Shown here piece after piece: positions 28,601 to 37,300 of a DNA stretch of 64,000 nucleotides. A program made the translations under genes and the position numbers. The stretch lies in assembly GCF_001665625.1 (NCBI RefSeq), contig NZ_LZSY01000158.1, forward strand, positions 91,641 to 155,640. Direction: 5' to 3'. The notes under the pieces were generated by a model. It made no database searches and was not told where the DNA came from. It worked only from the letters and a program-made list of their open reading frames with translations. Source of the DNA: Mycolicibacterium peregrinum (GTDB lineage Bacteria; Actinomycetota; Actinomycetes; Mycobacteriales; Mycobacteriaceae). Positions within the stretch are counted from its first letter, which is position 1, and each line of letters starts with the position of its first letter.

Positions 28601-29030
28601 CGTTCATCGGGTATAGGATCAGCGCCTTCATCCCGGTGACACCGGACTTCTTGGCGCGCAACACGTGATCGAGGATCGGGTAGAGGAACGCCTCGGTCTT
28701 GCCCGACCCGGTGCCGGTGGTGACCAGGGTCGGCTGCGGCCGATCCTGGTGGTGGGTGGAGAGCCGCTCGAATGCTCGCGCCTGATGCCCGTACGGTGTG
28801 AAATCGGCCGGCCACCAATCCAGGTGGTCGCGCCAGCCGTCACCGGCCGGGGCGAACGGCAACCGCAGCCGCACATACGGTCCCTTGAACATCCCGTTGT
28901 CGGGGTCACCGATGAAGTCAGTGAGCACTGCCTGCGCATCGGGATCGGTCAGTGCGAATGTCGTTGCCAGGTAATCAGTTAAGCCTTCGCGAAGGTGCGT
29001 GGCCTGCAGGGTAGGAAGTAGTGCACCCAT
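22650..29030 (-). CDS. Giant DEAD-box helicase with DUF1998-type region, DruE-like
   Basis: About 2126 residues. Walker A is TTGTGSGKTEAF (about 104-115), motif II is LVLDEFHTYDG near 240, and motif VI includes QRVGRAGRL. Several Cys pairs (CRHCGRSG, CPACGAVDG, CPQCGWV...CPRCHSTG) are probable zinc ribbons, and a C-terminal cluster around residue 1676 (DRLACHRCLLPF) matches the DUF1998/MZB region. Near residue 1797, KPDFVLQ and then IAIFADG suggest a PD-(D/E)XK-like nuclease fold. One long helicase ending in DUF1998 is the architecture of DruE of Druantia and related helicases. ATG 29030 overlaps the previous stop (TGATG), which is preferred to the longer frame from 29072. An odd tandem peptide repeat lies at 381-403. 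Confidence 0.8.
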   Translation of the reverse strand: MGALLPTLQATHLREGLTDYLATTFALTDPDAQAVLTDFIGDPDNGMFKGPYVRLRLPFAPAGDGWRDHLDWWPADFTPYGHQARAFERLSTHHQDRPQPTLVTTGTGSGKTEAFLYPILDHVLRAKKSGVTGMKALILYPMNALANDQAERLAKLISGDPALGAVTAGLYTGEQGGGGRTRVSADGLITDRALMHDSPPDIVLTNYKMLDHMLLHPGRADMWRLSAESLQYLVLDEFHTYDGAQGTDVAMLLRRLGLTLKAHWTATSRVTDDDRARPLGKVTPVATSATLGSRSAPTAMLDFAYTVFGEPFGAGAVIEETRLSPGEWRKARLGGHDHAWKPIEPALPDALDRITALDRADGDNHAIAAAVFAELFETMFQSDRFAKPTQSELFEQPVQSDLFEKSGYAGDPATASDLDAEEMLDQLKRHRFIQAVLENAVDAVSLPDLAEQVFPAVPVDRDAARTRDIRIRFLEFVVAMLSHVRAETGRAALGVDVHLWIRELSRVDRAVRVATEYRWSDDGTSVDDELYLPAVYCRHCGRSGWGARLAPTGSAFDVTDEAIRADHAAGASRFRALISAPAEAQVAGKVHGLQWLHLDHRELLDTTPHPQSPDVVDGRVLPVLTLIGPDADEQSKNDMCPACGAVDGIRFLGSAVATQLSVTLSNLFGDKHLDATEKKALMFTDSVQDAAHRAGFVQARSHSLSLRTALRGALGDAELDLDELARAVIDRAGNDPMLRYQLLPPDIVDRDEFVAFWKPDVHPNSRRAAENKAKRRLRFDVDLEFGLQSRTGRTLELTGSVVAEVYLGAAHKAPIIGRRALDKADPAQFPLTGVTDAAMAQWVRGTVERIRTRGGIHHDWLRPYLEKNANRYHVWGGRPRGQGMPPFPKGRPAPAFPALKSGTGALPEGFDPITAPSSWYAQWTSRCLDVSPHDGTFLAKALFAELAEQMLLSTITTETGSAVYGLSPATVQVSAPTLEALLDERHLLVCDICQTPVPGSATTVDELDGAPCTLIRCPGRLHRSMKTDNFYRRLYDSTEMKRVVAREHTGLLPTKTRLEYETAFKRGGTDPQAPNVLVATPTLEMGIDIGDLSTVMLGSLPRSVSSYLQRVGRAGRLTGNSLVLAYVRGRGEHLPKLFEPLSVIQGDVRPPATFLSAEEILQRQYIAHIVDQFARDPQLVAPKDARSVLGDNGADSWLARLMDTAATDADEFLDRFLAQFGEHLSPDAVDALRFWASAPPQGGPSGLTQRLMAAAYQWQLDLKELTERQATVEADLPEFERRATSPAATDDDRRAFKIAKGSRKLLGAQITSLTRDYWISVLERYGVLPNYTLLDDAVTLDVGVTWIDPDSNDYMGEQLSYQRGSRVALTELAPGATFYAQGLAVTIDAVDLGTGESNIHAWQVCPQCGWVRSSASAAGPDPVSTCPRCHSTGIADVSQHLPVVEMTRVSAEVRRDEATINDLRDNRAKEPFTVVTAADVDPTQVGRTWFRSSSSFGAEYLRRLDIRWINLGGRASKGKTRLIAGQESTSGLFRVCASCGQLDREAGRNSRYEHRTWCRLRGSAVEDVRDIALARRLRTQGVLLHLPPQMEYDNFAHPSLAAAILLGLREVIGGSPEHLDVATISDALWAPDRRALLIHDTVPGGTGYLAEFADHTKVFAVLAAARQILRECACRDEDRLACHRCLLPFAAPYEMDKVSRLTALNLLDGILEVGAHGTPDLEAWTAEVTEQAPPSTPLSDESFLERDFYCSFIERLKLMGAAVVEKPGTSGPSATITLQGSKARKWSLRPQVSLDFVKPDFVLQTADPDIPRIAIFADGRSFHAVAGCNRVADDADKRRALRASDYLVWSFGHEDLQRFKSGESIEPAWFDQKATSFVTSRFHVQPGLVRLQAKDPVSQLLEFMVTPDIDAWRHFSKWMPYLFVRSDNRVKSDVDEVTAAALATLDGSTPFEVAGPDMCWAYADGGVTVASGVRTTSDPPQAVLAVDDRDERLEDLGGKAWKEWLRLSNWLGISDPGRVTARTLLASAPVSGPAEAGEPELSAEWQLLFDGAVSDAERELIRALAAAGAAAPELGYETTNGDVLDMAWAGGRVAVVFDEAEPVDGWTLCPPDVGKIVEALKLNGVV
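27822..27890 (-). repeat. Three 27-bp tandem repeats encoding QSxxF peptides
   Basis: Inside the DruE-like helicase gene, three 15-bp elements starting at 27822, 27849 and 27876 recur at exactly 27-bp intervals. They encode QSDRF (residues 381-385), QSELF (390-394) and QSDLF (399-403), linked by FAKP/FEQP-type spacers. Two match the bacterial sliding-clamp-binding consensus Q-x-x-L-F. The segment is hydrophilic and likely an exposed linker. Confidence 0.75.
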
Positions 29031-29779
29031 CACGAACTCCGCTCGGTGCGCCGTCGCGACCTTTTGAACCACAGCTGACGTCCGGCATCCCAGATCGCGT
29101 GGTCAATCTCCCATGCGGTGACGTCTCGTTCCAACCGCGCGCCAACGGCAGAAACGAGTGCTGCGATGACATCCCGTGCACCGACGGGGTCGACATCGAC
29201 GCCGTGGTACGCGAGCCATCGCAGCACCATTCGGTCGGGTTTGATCAGGTCATCGTCTCCGATGAGCATCCACAGATAGTTGCGGCGCACCCCGTGCCCA
29301 CCCTCACCAGGGATGGCGCGCAGCGCGTCATCAATTGCGGTGAACCGCGCTGTGTCGGTGAACAACCCGACCGCATCGGGCAAGCCGACAACGCCGTGCA
29401 CGACGAACACCCGTGCGTGGCGCAGCACAGCCTCGGATTTCAGAATGCCGTTACGCGTTGAGGTGCGTTGCCGGTTGGTGAGGCCGGTCAACTCGTCGAC
29501 GGTGAGCGCGATCAGTCGAGTGAGCGGCAGTGGGTCCGTTCCGATCGGTTGTCGCGCGGGGACGGTCGGATGATGGACGCCCATGTTCGCCGCGAGTTTG
29601 CGCACCACCGGAACGACCACCGCGTCGTAGTCGGCGCCGATGCTCCACACTGCGTCGGCGATGCACAGGCTCAGGCTGGTCCACCGACGTTCGCGTGGCT
29701 TCGGATTCAACGCGGCGACGGCATCGGCCAGACTGTCAACGGATGCACTGTCCAGCAATACCCCATCTCGATGGGTCAT
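29030..29779 (-). CDS. Hypothetical protein, possible HhH DNA-binding fold
   Basis: A 249-residue protein, 9 bp after the adenine methylase stop (ATG 29779, GAGGGGCTGAG upstream), whose own stop overlaps the start of the DruE-like helicase. It is mostly helical. The segment NYLWMLIGDDDLIKPDRMVLRWL (about residues 182-204) resembles the helix-hairpin-helix region of endonuclease III-like glycosylases, with a preceding Gly-rich turn (GEGGHGVRR), but no Fe-S cysteines or catalytic Lys/Asp pair are evident. A DNA-binding accessory protein for the methylase/helicase pair is a reasonable inference. The family call is tentative; the gene itself is secure because of its tight coupling. Confidence 0.65.
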   Translation of the reverse strand: MTHRDGVLLDSASVDSLADAVAALNPKPRERRWTSLSLCIADAVWSIGADYDAVVVPVVRKLAANMGVHHPTVPARQPIGTDPLPLTRLIALTVDELTGLTNRQRTSTRNGILKSEAVLRHARVFVVHGVVGLPDAVGLFTDTARFTAIDDALRAIPGEGGHGVRRNYLWMLIGDDDLIKPDRMVLRWLAYHGVDVDPVGARDVIAALVSAVGARLERDVTAWEIDHAIWDAGRQLWFKRSRRRTERSS

Positions 29780-29788
29780 CTCAGCCCC

Positions 29789-32700
29789 TCACGCCTTGGC
29801 AACATCACTGAAGTGCTTGTGCGCCAACTCCATATCGCGCTCTCGATCCACCCCAACGAACGGCTCGGCATAGGTGATGCCGTCGACGGTGAGATCGTCG
29901 GGCTTCAACGTGCCCTTCTTGCGATACTCGGAGGAAAGTTTGCCGGGAAGTTGGCGACCGTTCGAGTCGTAAAGCGCATCCCGCTCGTACTTCTGCAGCA
30001 CCGGGAACTGGGTGCGGTAGATCGTCAGCAGCTCCTCGGCGGTGATCCCGAGCATAATCGCGACGATCGCGTCAATCTCGACGAGCGCTTGGCGGCGATC
30101 CGCAGCCCGACGCAACGGTGTGGCCCACTCCCACTTAGCGCCGACCTCACCCAGTGGTGAGCGGTCCGCATAGTCGACGCCGATATGCGGAACCCATGAA
30201 TCACGTTGCCATTCTTTGTCGTACAGCTCGCCCCACAGCTGGGCATAGGGCCTAACTAGGCAATTAAGGCGGAGTGTCCTCACTAGAAGGTGGGATTCGA
30301 GCGCGTGGTTACGGACATGGGGAAATCGACGAATGACACCCTGACTCAACTCATCCACGCCCGCCACCTTGACTAGGAAATCGATTGGCAACGATGCCCA
30401 GAACGCTGTGGCGATGGCGGTGTTAAGGCTATCGACAATCTGCGCCGATAGGACCGGGTGGACGTGACAGGGGCCAGGTGGAATCAAAGCAGCGTGGAGC
30501 GTGCGGACCATGCCCGGGTCAGCCCGTCGCCGCCACGCTATACGGAAGTATGACGAACTGGATCTGTTGTGCCACTTCGGATATGCACTATCGTATTCCG
30601 ATCGAGCTTTTGCAACCTGGTAATTTGTACGCGGCACAAAATCCTCACCTATCGATTCGAGTGCAACATCAGCGTAATCGCGGTGACTCGACATCGTCGG
30701 ATTGGGTTGCTTTGAAAGCGGGTTCGCCACCGATAAGTGTGGCCCTTGAAGAATTACATTAACCCAACTGTCCGGAATGGCTGATGCGGATTTAAATAAA
30801 CCGCGTTGACGATCAGCGGTCTCCTGCCAACCAAGAGTCCAGTCGAATCCGATATCCCCCAACCTCGGTGCGGCTGCAAGTTTATCCAGGACGTCGGCGG
30901 TGTCGCGGTTCACGGAATACAGCATTCGCGCCTCGTCGGGTGCCGTACCTGGCTCATCTATGAGAGCGGCCCAGTTAGCAAGTTGCAGCTGCTCAATGGC
31001 GACGATGCGCTCAGCATGAGGGCGCAAGTTCCAACCACCGTCACCGTCCTTCACGCCGGGAGCTTCACCCGAACCATCGTGCTCGAGCGAACGGGTCACC
31101 GTATCGGGGTGATAGAGGGATGACCCCTGCAGGAAACGCACATCTCTCAGATCGCCGTAAACATGCACTCCGTACTCTCGCGTATTTCCGATCTCGGAAA
31201 ACAATTTGAGTTGATTTTGAAACTGCCAGTGCCTCCGGAGCCGCCGATACGTCTCACAACGAAGCACCTTTGCACGGACTTCGGTGAAGTGACTTTCGGG
31301 ATGGAGTAGCGCAACAATTCCGCCACGTGCCATCGTTTTCCATGTGCGCTCCATAAAGCATCGGTATGTATCTGCATGTAACCCGACCAATACAGGGTGG
31401 TCCGCCGGGGAGCTTAGATGCGCCTTCACGCCTGCTTGCCCGGCCCTCTCATCCAGGTACGCATCGAGTGCCCCGTGTAAAGCGAGGGCCTCTGCCCGCT
31501 TGTCGACTCTCACCTCTTCGGAGGGCTTATCGACAAGCTGCCACCATGCATCGAATTCAGCCAGCACCCCGGCCTCGTCCCAGTCCGGTCGTACCCACGG
31601 CGGATTTCCGACCTGAAGGTCGAATCCACCTCGGGCGAACACCGGCGCAAAGTCCAACTCCCAGTGGAAGAAGCCCTGAACCTCGGCGATGTCCGCAGCA
31701 ACCGTCAGCCACGGAAACCCGTCCAGCGCCCTCTCTATCGGTAGCGCTTGGGCGAAGGTGCGGTCGTTATCCTCAGCGAAGTCCAGGTCCTGCCAACTCA
31801 GATCGCCGGCAAGGCTGATCTGCCCATGCTTTTCAAACTTTCCAGCTTTGGGCGGCACACCGAGGATCGCCTCCAGTCCGCCGACCCACTGATCCCAGTC
31901 GGGCGGTTCGATGTCTGTGGTCAACGGCCAGGACCACAACGAGCACCAGGCGTCCATCACCCGGCGCAGCCGTCTGTAAGCGCCGCTCTCGTCGTTTAGC
32001 ACCGCCTCGATCTGCTCGCGAGTCACCGCGGCGCCCGGCCGGTCGTCGGAATGCAACCCCCACACGTCGATGTCGCGGCGGATCTCCGATTCGGCGATGG
32101 TCAGCCGCCGCAGGGTCAGCTCCCACAGGGTCTCCACCCGCTGCGCCAGTGCCGCCAGGCGCTTCTTGATCGCCGCGCTCGGATTAGCACGAATACCGTT
32201 GCGCCACAGTCCTAGTTCTTCCCGTTTGTCCGGGGCATAGGTTTTGGCTTCCGGGGTGTTAACGACCGCACTCCAACCCTCGGATGGCAGCAGGAAGTGG
32301 TGAATGCCTGACCCGATCTCGTCTCCGAGGGGCACATCCTTAGGCACCGTTTTCAGCCACGCCTTCTTAGCCAGCAGTGTGGGCGCATAGACGGCGCGGC
32401 GGGCACCGATCAGCGAGTTGCCGCGCCGGAGGTGCAGCCCGAACCAGGGTGCCTGTAGACCGGCGACCATGGTGTCCAGCCACAGCGAAATTTCTGCGAG
32501 TTCCACTGCCGTGGCATTCAGGTCCACCCCGTACACCTGGTGCAGCGCAAGATACGCCTTCACCTTCTGAAGTTCGACCTGGTAGCGGTCGGCGTCGATG
32601 ACCTCGCCGCGATCTTTCTGCTGACGCTTGAGGTATTCCGCGGCCAGTTGGCGCACCGCCTCAATTGCGAACGCACCCGACCCCAGCGCGGGCTCGCAAA

Positions 32701-34381
32701 TAGTCAGCTGCAGAATCTGTTCCGGCGTGGTGCGCTCGCCGTTTTGGTCTAGCAGTTCTTCGAGCGCCTGGGAAACAACGAATTTCGTCAGCACCTCGGG
32801 CGTGTAGTACGAGGCCGACTGTTGGCGTTCCCGGCCGGCGAGCCGGAACACGAAGGTGCCCTGACGGTGAAGTACCGGAATCCGCTCGCCGGTGGCCTCG
32901 TCCTCTGTCGTCACGAAATCTGACTCCGAGAGGTGATCGGCGCGGGTTACCGGAACCACCCACGATCCCTTCTCCGGGTCGCCGTTCTTGGCGACCTCGT
33001 AGAGGTCTTCTTCGGCGAAGAAGCCGGTGTAGGACATCAGGCCCTCGTACACCGCGCCGAGCTGATTGATGCCGAGCTCGGCATACGAAATGAACCCTCG
33101 GTCAGCACCCTTGCGGCCCTTGGACTCTTTGGACAGCAGCAGGTGTTGCAGTACCTGCTGCGCCGCCTCGTTGCTGAGGCCGACCTGGTCGATGAGTTCA
33201 GTGGATACAGGTGCGAACAGGTCGGCGCGTAGCTCGTTGAACTCCAAACCCGGTGCCGGATCATCGGTTCCGTCGCCCGCCTCGGGAGTGCGCGGGTGAT
33301 GACCGCCGTCGACAAGGTGAAACAGCTTGGCCAGCGACTCATACAGGTGCGTACCGGATTTCGCGGTGGGCGACACCAATTCGGTCAACGTCAGCTCACG
33401 CAGCCGGTCCAGGCCATACCCCTCACCGTATTCCGGGGCGCCGGAGGGCAACACCCGCATCTCCGGGGACGCTTCGGCGTAGAGCAGGAACAGGATGCGG
33501 TATAGGAAGCGCAGCGAGTGCTTTGCGAGCTGTTGGGCGTCGATCTCATCCAGTGGCAGGCCGCGCTCGGCGCGGCGGCGCACCACGTCGTTGGCGATGA
33601 TCTCGATGGACAGTCGGATCCCCTCACGCAGATCCTTGGACACCCCGACGGTGTGCTTGAACGAATCTTCGAGAACGCCTGTCCACCAGATGTTTCCGTC
33701 TGCATCGGGCAGCAGTGCCTGCCGTCCGAGAATCGCCGCAGCCCGGTCGAGTTCGCCGCCGCGCTTGTCGTCGCGGCGTTCGGTGACCACCAGCAGATCG
33801 ACGGCCAGGTACCGTCCTTCGGCCCATCGCTGGGCTTCTGCCAGCAGCGCCCACTGGCCAGCCTGCACGACGATGAACGCAGGGGGTTCATCGGCGCGGA
33901 ACGCAGCCGAAACCGCTTTGGTCACCGAGTCGATGGGCTTGCTGTCCTCCTCCCCCGCGTCGAGCAGCAGCCCGGTTTCGGGGTCGAGTAAGTCGTCGAC
34001 CGATTCGACCGGGCGGGCCTGCAGCAACAACATGCTCGTCACCCCGGCCAGCCGAGCGTTGGGCAGCCGCAGCTCGGTACCCGCACGCTCGCCGGTGTAG
34101 TCGGCCAGCGTCTCGGAAAACCCGAGAACGGTCCGAATCATCGCGTGCGCTGCGGGCGCCCCCCCCGGGTTCTCGGCCAACGTCGACAACTCGGTCTGCA
34201 ATTCGCCGGCAGCGGCCAGCAGCCGTCGTCGCACCGTATCCCGACCCTCGGCAGCTTCGGCGTCCCACTGCTTGCGCAGCTCGATCACCTTGCCCTGGAA
34301 GGATTCCTTTGTGGAGTCGGTGGTGAAGTAGTGCTCGCTGATCCAGTCCTCGCCGACGACGATGGAATCGTAGGACGGCAT
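29789..34381 (-). CDS. Eco57I-type adenine DNA methyltransferase, DrmMI-like
   Basis: A 1530-residue N6-adenine methylase. The SAM-binding motif I is ICEPALGSGAFAIEA near residue 560 and the catalytic motif IV is GNPPWVRPDWDE near 923, with a characteristic 360-residue insertion between them. The N-terminal 550 residues are helical and the C-terminal 500 residues should hold target recognition. This gamma-class arrangement is shared by Eco57I-type enzymes, PglX and DISARM DrmMI. It starts 3 bp after the SNF2 gene stop, and that pairing is the reason for preferring DrmMI. Residues about 1005-1380 are encoded by DNA visibly AT-richer than the rest, suggesting exchange of the recognition domain. 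PglX is the alternative, but no PglZ is present. Confidence 0.8.
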   Translation of the reverse strand: MPSYDSIVVGEDWISEHYFTTDSTKESFQGKVIELRKQWDAEAAEGRDTVRRRLLAAAGELQTELSTLAENPGGAPAAHAMIRTVLGFSETLADYTGERAGTELRLPNARLAGVTSMLLLQARPVESVDDLLDPETGLLLDAGEEDSKPIDSVTKAVSAAFRADEPPAFIVVQAGQWALLAEAQRWAEGRYLAVDLLVVTERRDDKRGGELDRAAAILGRQALLPDADGNIWWTGVLEDSFKHTVGVSKDLREGIRLSIEIIANDVVRRRAERGLPLDEIDAQQLAKHSLRFLYRILFLLYAEASPEMRVLPSGAPEYGEGYGLDRLRELTLTELVSPTAKSGTHLYESLAKLFHLVDGGHHPRTPEAGDGTDDPAPGLEFNELRADLFAPVSTELIDQVGLSNEAAQQVLQHLLLSKESKGRKGADRGFISYAELGINQLGAVYEGLMSYTGFFAEEDLYEVAKNGDPEKGSWVVPVTRADHLSESDFVTTEDEATGERIPVLHRQGTFVFRLAGRERQQSASYYTPEVLTKFVVSQALEELLDQNGERTTPEQILQLTICEPALGSGAFAIEAVRQLAAEYLKRQQKDRGEVIDADRYQVELQKVKAYLALHQVYGVDLNATAVELAEISLWLDTMVAGLQAPWFGLHLRRGNSLIGARRAVYAPTLLAKKAWLKTVPKDVPLGDEIGSGIHHFLLPSEGWSAVVNTPEAKTYAPDKREELGLWRNGIRANPSAAIKKRLAALAQRVETLWELTLRRLTIAESEIRRDIDVWGLHSDDRPGAAVTREQIEAVLNDESGAYRRLRRVMDAWCSLWSWPLTTDIEPPDWDQWVGGLEAILGVPPKAGKFEKHGQISLAGDLSWQDLDFAEDNDRTFAQALPIERALDGFPWLTVAADIAEVQGFFHWELDFAPVFARGGFDLQVGNPPWVRPDWDEAGVLAEFDAWWQLVDKPSEEVRVDKRAEALALHGALDAYLDERAGQAGVKAHLSSPADHPVLVGLHADTYRCFMERTWKTMARGGIVALLHPESHFTEVRAKVLRCETYRRLRRHWQFQNQLKLFSEIGNTREYGVHVYGDLRDVRFLQGSSLYHPDTVTRSLEHDGSGEAPGVKDGDGGWNLRPHAERIVAIEQLQLANWAALIDEPGTAPDEARMLYSVNRDTADVLDKLAAAPRLGDIGFDWTLGWQETADRQRGLFKSASAIPDSWVNVILQGPHLSVANPLSKQPNPTMSSHRDYADVALESIGEDFVPRTNYQVAKARSEYDSAYPKWHNRSSSSYFRIAWRRRADPGMVRTLHAALIPPGPCHVHPVLSAQIVDSLNTAIATAFWASLPIDFLVKVAGVDELSQGVIRRFPHVRNHALESHLLVRTLRLNCLVRPYAQLWGELYDKEWQRDSWVPHIGVDYADRSPLGEVGAKWEWATPLRRAADRRQALVEIDAIVAIMLGITAEELLTIYRTQFPVLQKYERDALYDSNGRQLPGKLSSEYRKKGTLKPDDLTVDGITYAEPFVGVDRERDMELAHKHFSDVAKA

Positions 34382-34384
34382 GGC

Positions 34385-37300
34385 TCAGAGTTCCTTTCCG
34401 GCGACAGGGATGTCGGTGGGCACGATGACCAGCAGCGGGCGGACCAGTTGCTGGGTGGGGGCCAGCAGGTCGGCCAGGCGCTGCTCGTCGTTGATGCGCT
34501 GCCCGAGCTTGCTCACCTTTGAGCGCTGCGCCCCGAAGAGTTCGAGTTGTTCGGCATCGTCGTGCCAGCGCTGCGCCCGCTTGCGCCACTGGTCCAGGCG
34601 TTCGGTGGTGGCGGCTTCTTGTGCAGTGAGTACCGTGCGCATCTGGAGGCGGGCACGCTCGACGGCGATCGGGATCAGCGCCTGGTAGCGCTCGGGTTCG
34701 GCGATCGGTCCCGGATTGGACGCGCCCGGTTTGAGACCGGTTTGCGTGGTGAGAAAGCTGATGTCCTCGAGAGGTTCGACCATGCAGAAGTCAGGGTTGG
34801 CCGGTTTGCGGAACACCGCGGTGGAGAACACCCGCGAGATCAGCTGTCCCCGTTTGTTACTCAAGGTGCCCATGAGCAACACGGTGGGGGCGTCGACGTC
34901 GCCCCGGATCGCAAACACCTGGTTGCGGCCCAGCGCCGTCAGTGCGCGGTCACTGGCCCAGTCCAGCACAGGGTGCAGCGGGCCCAGGTAGTGCGCCTCG
35001 GGCCAGGTGGTGTTGTTGATGCCCTTGCCTTCTCGCGCGATGCGCAATTGGGCGGTACCCACCGCCGGGTTGGTGGCGAACTTGAGCCTCTCCAGCACCC
35101 GGCCATGGTGCAGATAGTTCTGTGGGAGCTGCGCCAGCCGTTGTCGAAGATCGCGCGGCGGGGACAGTTCGGCGATGCCGTGCGGCGCGCTGACCGTCCA
35201 GCCGATACCCCCCTGCTCGGGTTTGGCGTGCGGCTTGTCGTGGAATCCCGCGTGCAGCGCCTCATCGAGGAACGTCAGGTCATCGGAATACAGGCTTTGG
35301 CGGGGCGATGCCGGCAGCGGCATCGCGGTCGCCTCGACGGCGTCGAATTCGGCGAAGAACGCATCCAGGTCCTCCCCCGCTGCGACCTCGGCGGCGGTAC
35401 GGACCGCGTCGTCAAGCTCGGCACCCTTGGCGAGCACATCGCGGATCACGTTCTCTTCCTCGGTGACGCTGTGCTTGCCCATCAGCGAGGCCACATCGCC
35501 GAGCGTCTCGTGGGCCTGGTTTTCCCGTTCCAGCAGCCGCGACAGCACTCGCAGGTCACCGGAGAACTCAGGGTCGGACGGTTCGAGGATCAGGGAGGAC
35601 ATCACCGGCGGATACTTCTGCCCGTAGCGGTCGATGCGACCGTTGCGCTGCTCGATGCGGATCAGGCTCCACGGGATGTCGTAGTGGATCAGGTGATGGC
35701 ACTGCGCGTGCAGGTTCACGCCTTCGGAGGCGACGTCGCCGGTCACCAGCACCCGGATGGGTGAGGTTTCCAGCTTGAAGCTGTCGACGAGTTCTTGCTG
35801 CTCGACGTCGGACAGCCCGCCGTGCAGCATCGCGATGTTCTCGCCTTTCAGACCGAGCGCCGCGGGCAAGTTGTTGCGCACCCAGGTCAGCGTGGCGATT
35901 CGCTCGGCGAACACCACTGCGCGCGTCTCTGATCCCTTGCCGACGCCAATCTGCTTGAGCCGCTTGACCAATGCGGCGAACTTGCCGGCCTGCTCGCCGA
36001 GGGCCGCTGCGTTGAGCTCGTCGAGGTTGTTGAGGGCCTTGAGCTCGACCCGCTGCTTGGGATCGCCCTGGTCGAGCTTGGCGCGCCGCTGTTTGATCGA
36101 CTCGGCCAGCGCGGCCGGCGACGACAGGAACGCCTTGGCCAGGGTCCACGGGAACAGCGCCTTGGTGTCACCAGAGTAGGGAGAGCTGCCGGACTCGGGG
36201 TGCAGCCAGGTCTGGGACAGCTCCGCGGCGACCGCGTCCTCGGCCGCGGACGGCTTGACCAGCAGGTGCACTGGCTCGGCGCGTTCGGCCCAGTCACTAC
36301 CGACCTCCGCGGCGACGTCAGGACTGTGCCGATGCCGGCGGATCAGCAGCGACTCGACGTCCTCTTTGGTGAAGCGGCCGTCGGGGTGCACCACCGTCGG
36401 GTCCAGCAACCGCAGCAATTCGGCGAAGGATTCTTCCTTGCCGTTGTGCGGGGTGGCGGAGGCCAGGATGAGCGCCTCGGTGTTGGGTGCCAGGACGCGG
36501 GCCAGCTCATTGTTCTGAGTGCCGGCGTTGGTGAGGTTGTGGGACTCGTCGATGACCACGGCGTCCCACGGCTGGCGTTCCAGGTGGGCCTTGTAGCGGG
36601 GGCTCTTCAGGGTGTCGATGGAGATGATGGCCCGCTTGAAATAGGTGAACGGGTTGCGGGTGGCCGGCAGCTTCTGGCGAACTTTCTGGATGCCAATCGA
36701 GTCGAGGCGGACGAACGGCAGCGCGAAGCGGCACCACAGTTCGTGCTGCATCTGCTCCAGGACATGCTTGGGCGTGACGATCAGAATGCGTTCACCACGG
36801 CCACGTCGCACCAGCTCGGACAGGATCATGCCGATCTCCAGCGTCTTACCCAGACCAACAGCGTCGGCGAGCAAGATGCGTGGCCGGATATGCTGCGGGT
36901 CGAGCGCCTTCGTCACCGCCGCCCGTTGATATGCCAGGGCATCGGCAAGCATGTGGGTCGAGACGGTCAGGTTTTGGTCGCCGTAAGGAACTGGCGTCTT
37001 TCTGATCAGTGCTTCCAGCCACAGTCGGGAGTCGCGGTAGCTCGACGAGCCGTCGGGGACCACTTTCGCTTTCTTAGGATCCTGCACTTGGATCTTGTCG
37101 AGACTGGAGTAGAAGGCGGCGGTGGTTTCGGCCACCAACTCGGAGAGGCCACGCACCCGGACCAGCCAGCCGTCGGCTCCCTGCTCGGCCGAGGTGACCA
37201 GCCATTCCTCGTCGCGAATGACGACGATCGAGCCGGGAGCGACGTTGAGGTCGGCAGGGTTGGTTTCGACGGCGGTGATCACTTGTTCTCCGGGCTTTGT

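Noticed and set aside
29789..34381. BREX/Pgl system
   Set aside because: The methylase resembles PglX, but no PglZ, BrxC-type ATPase or BrxL is present.
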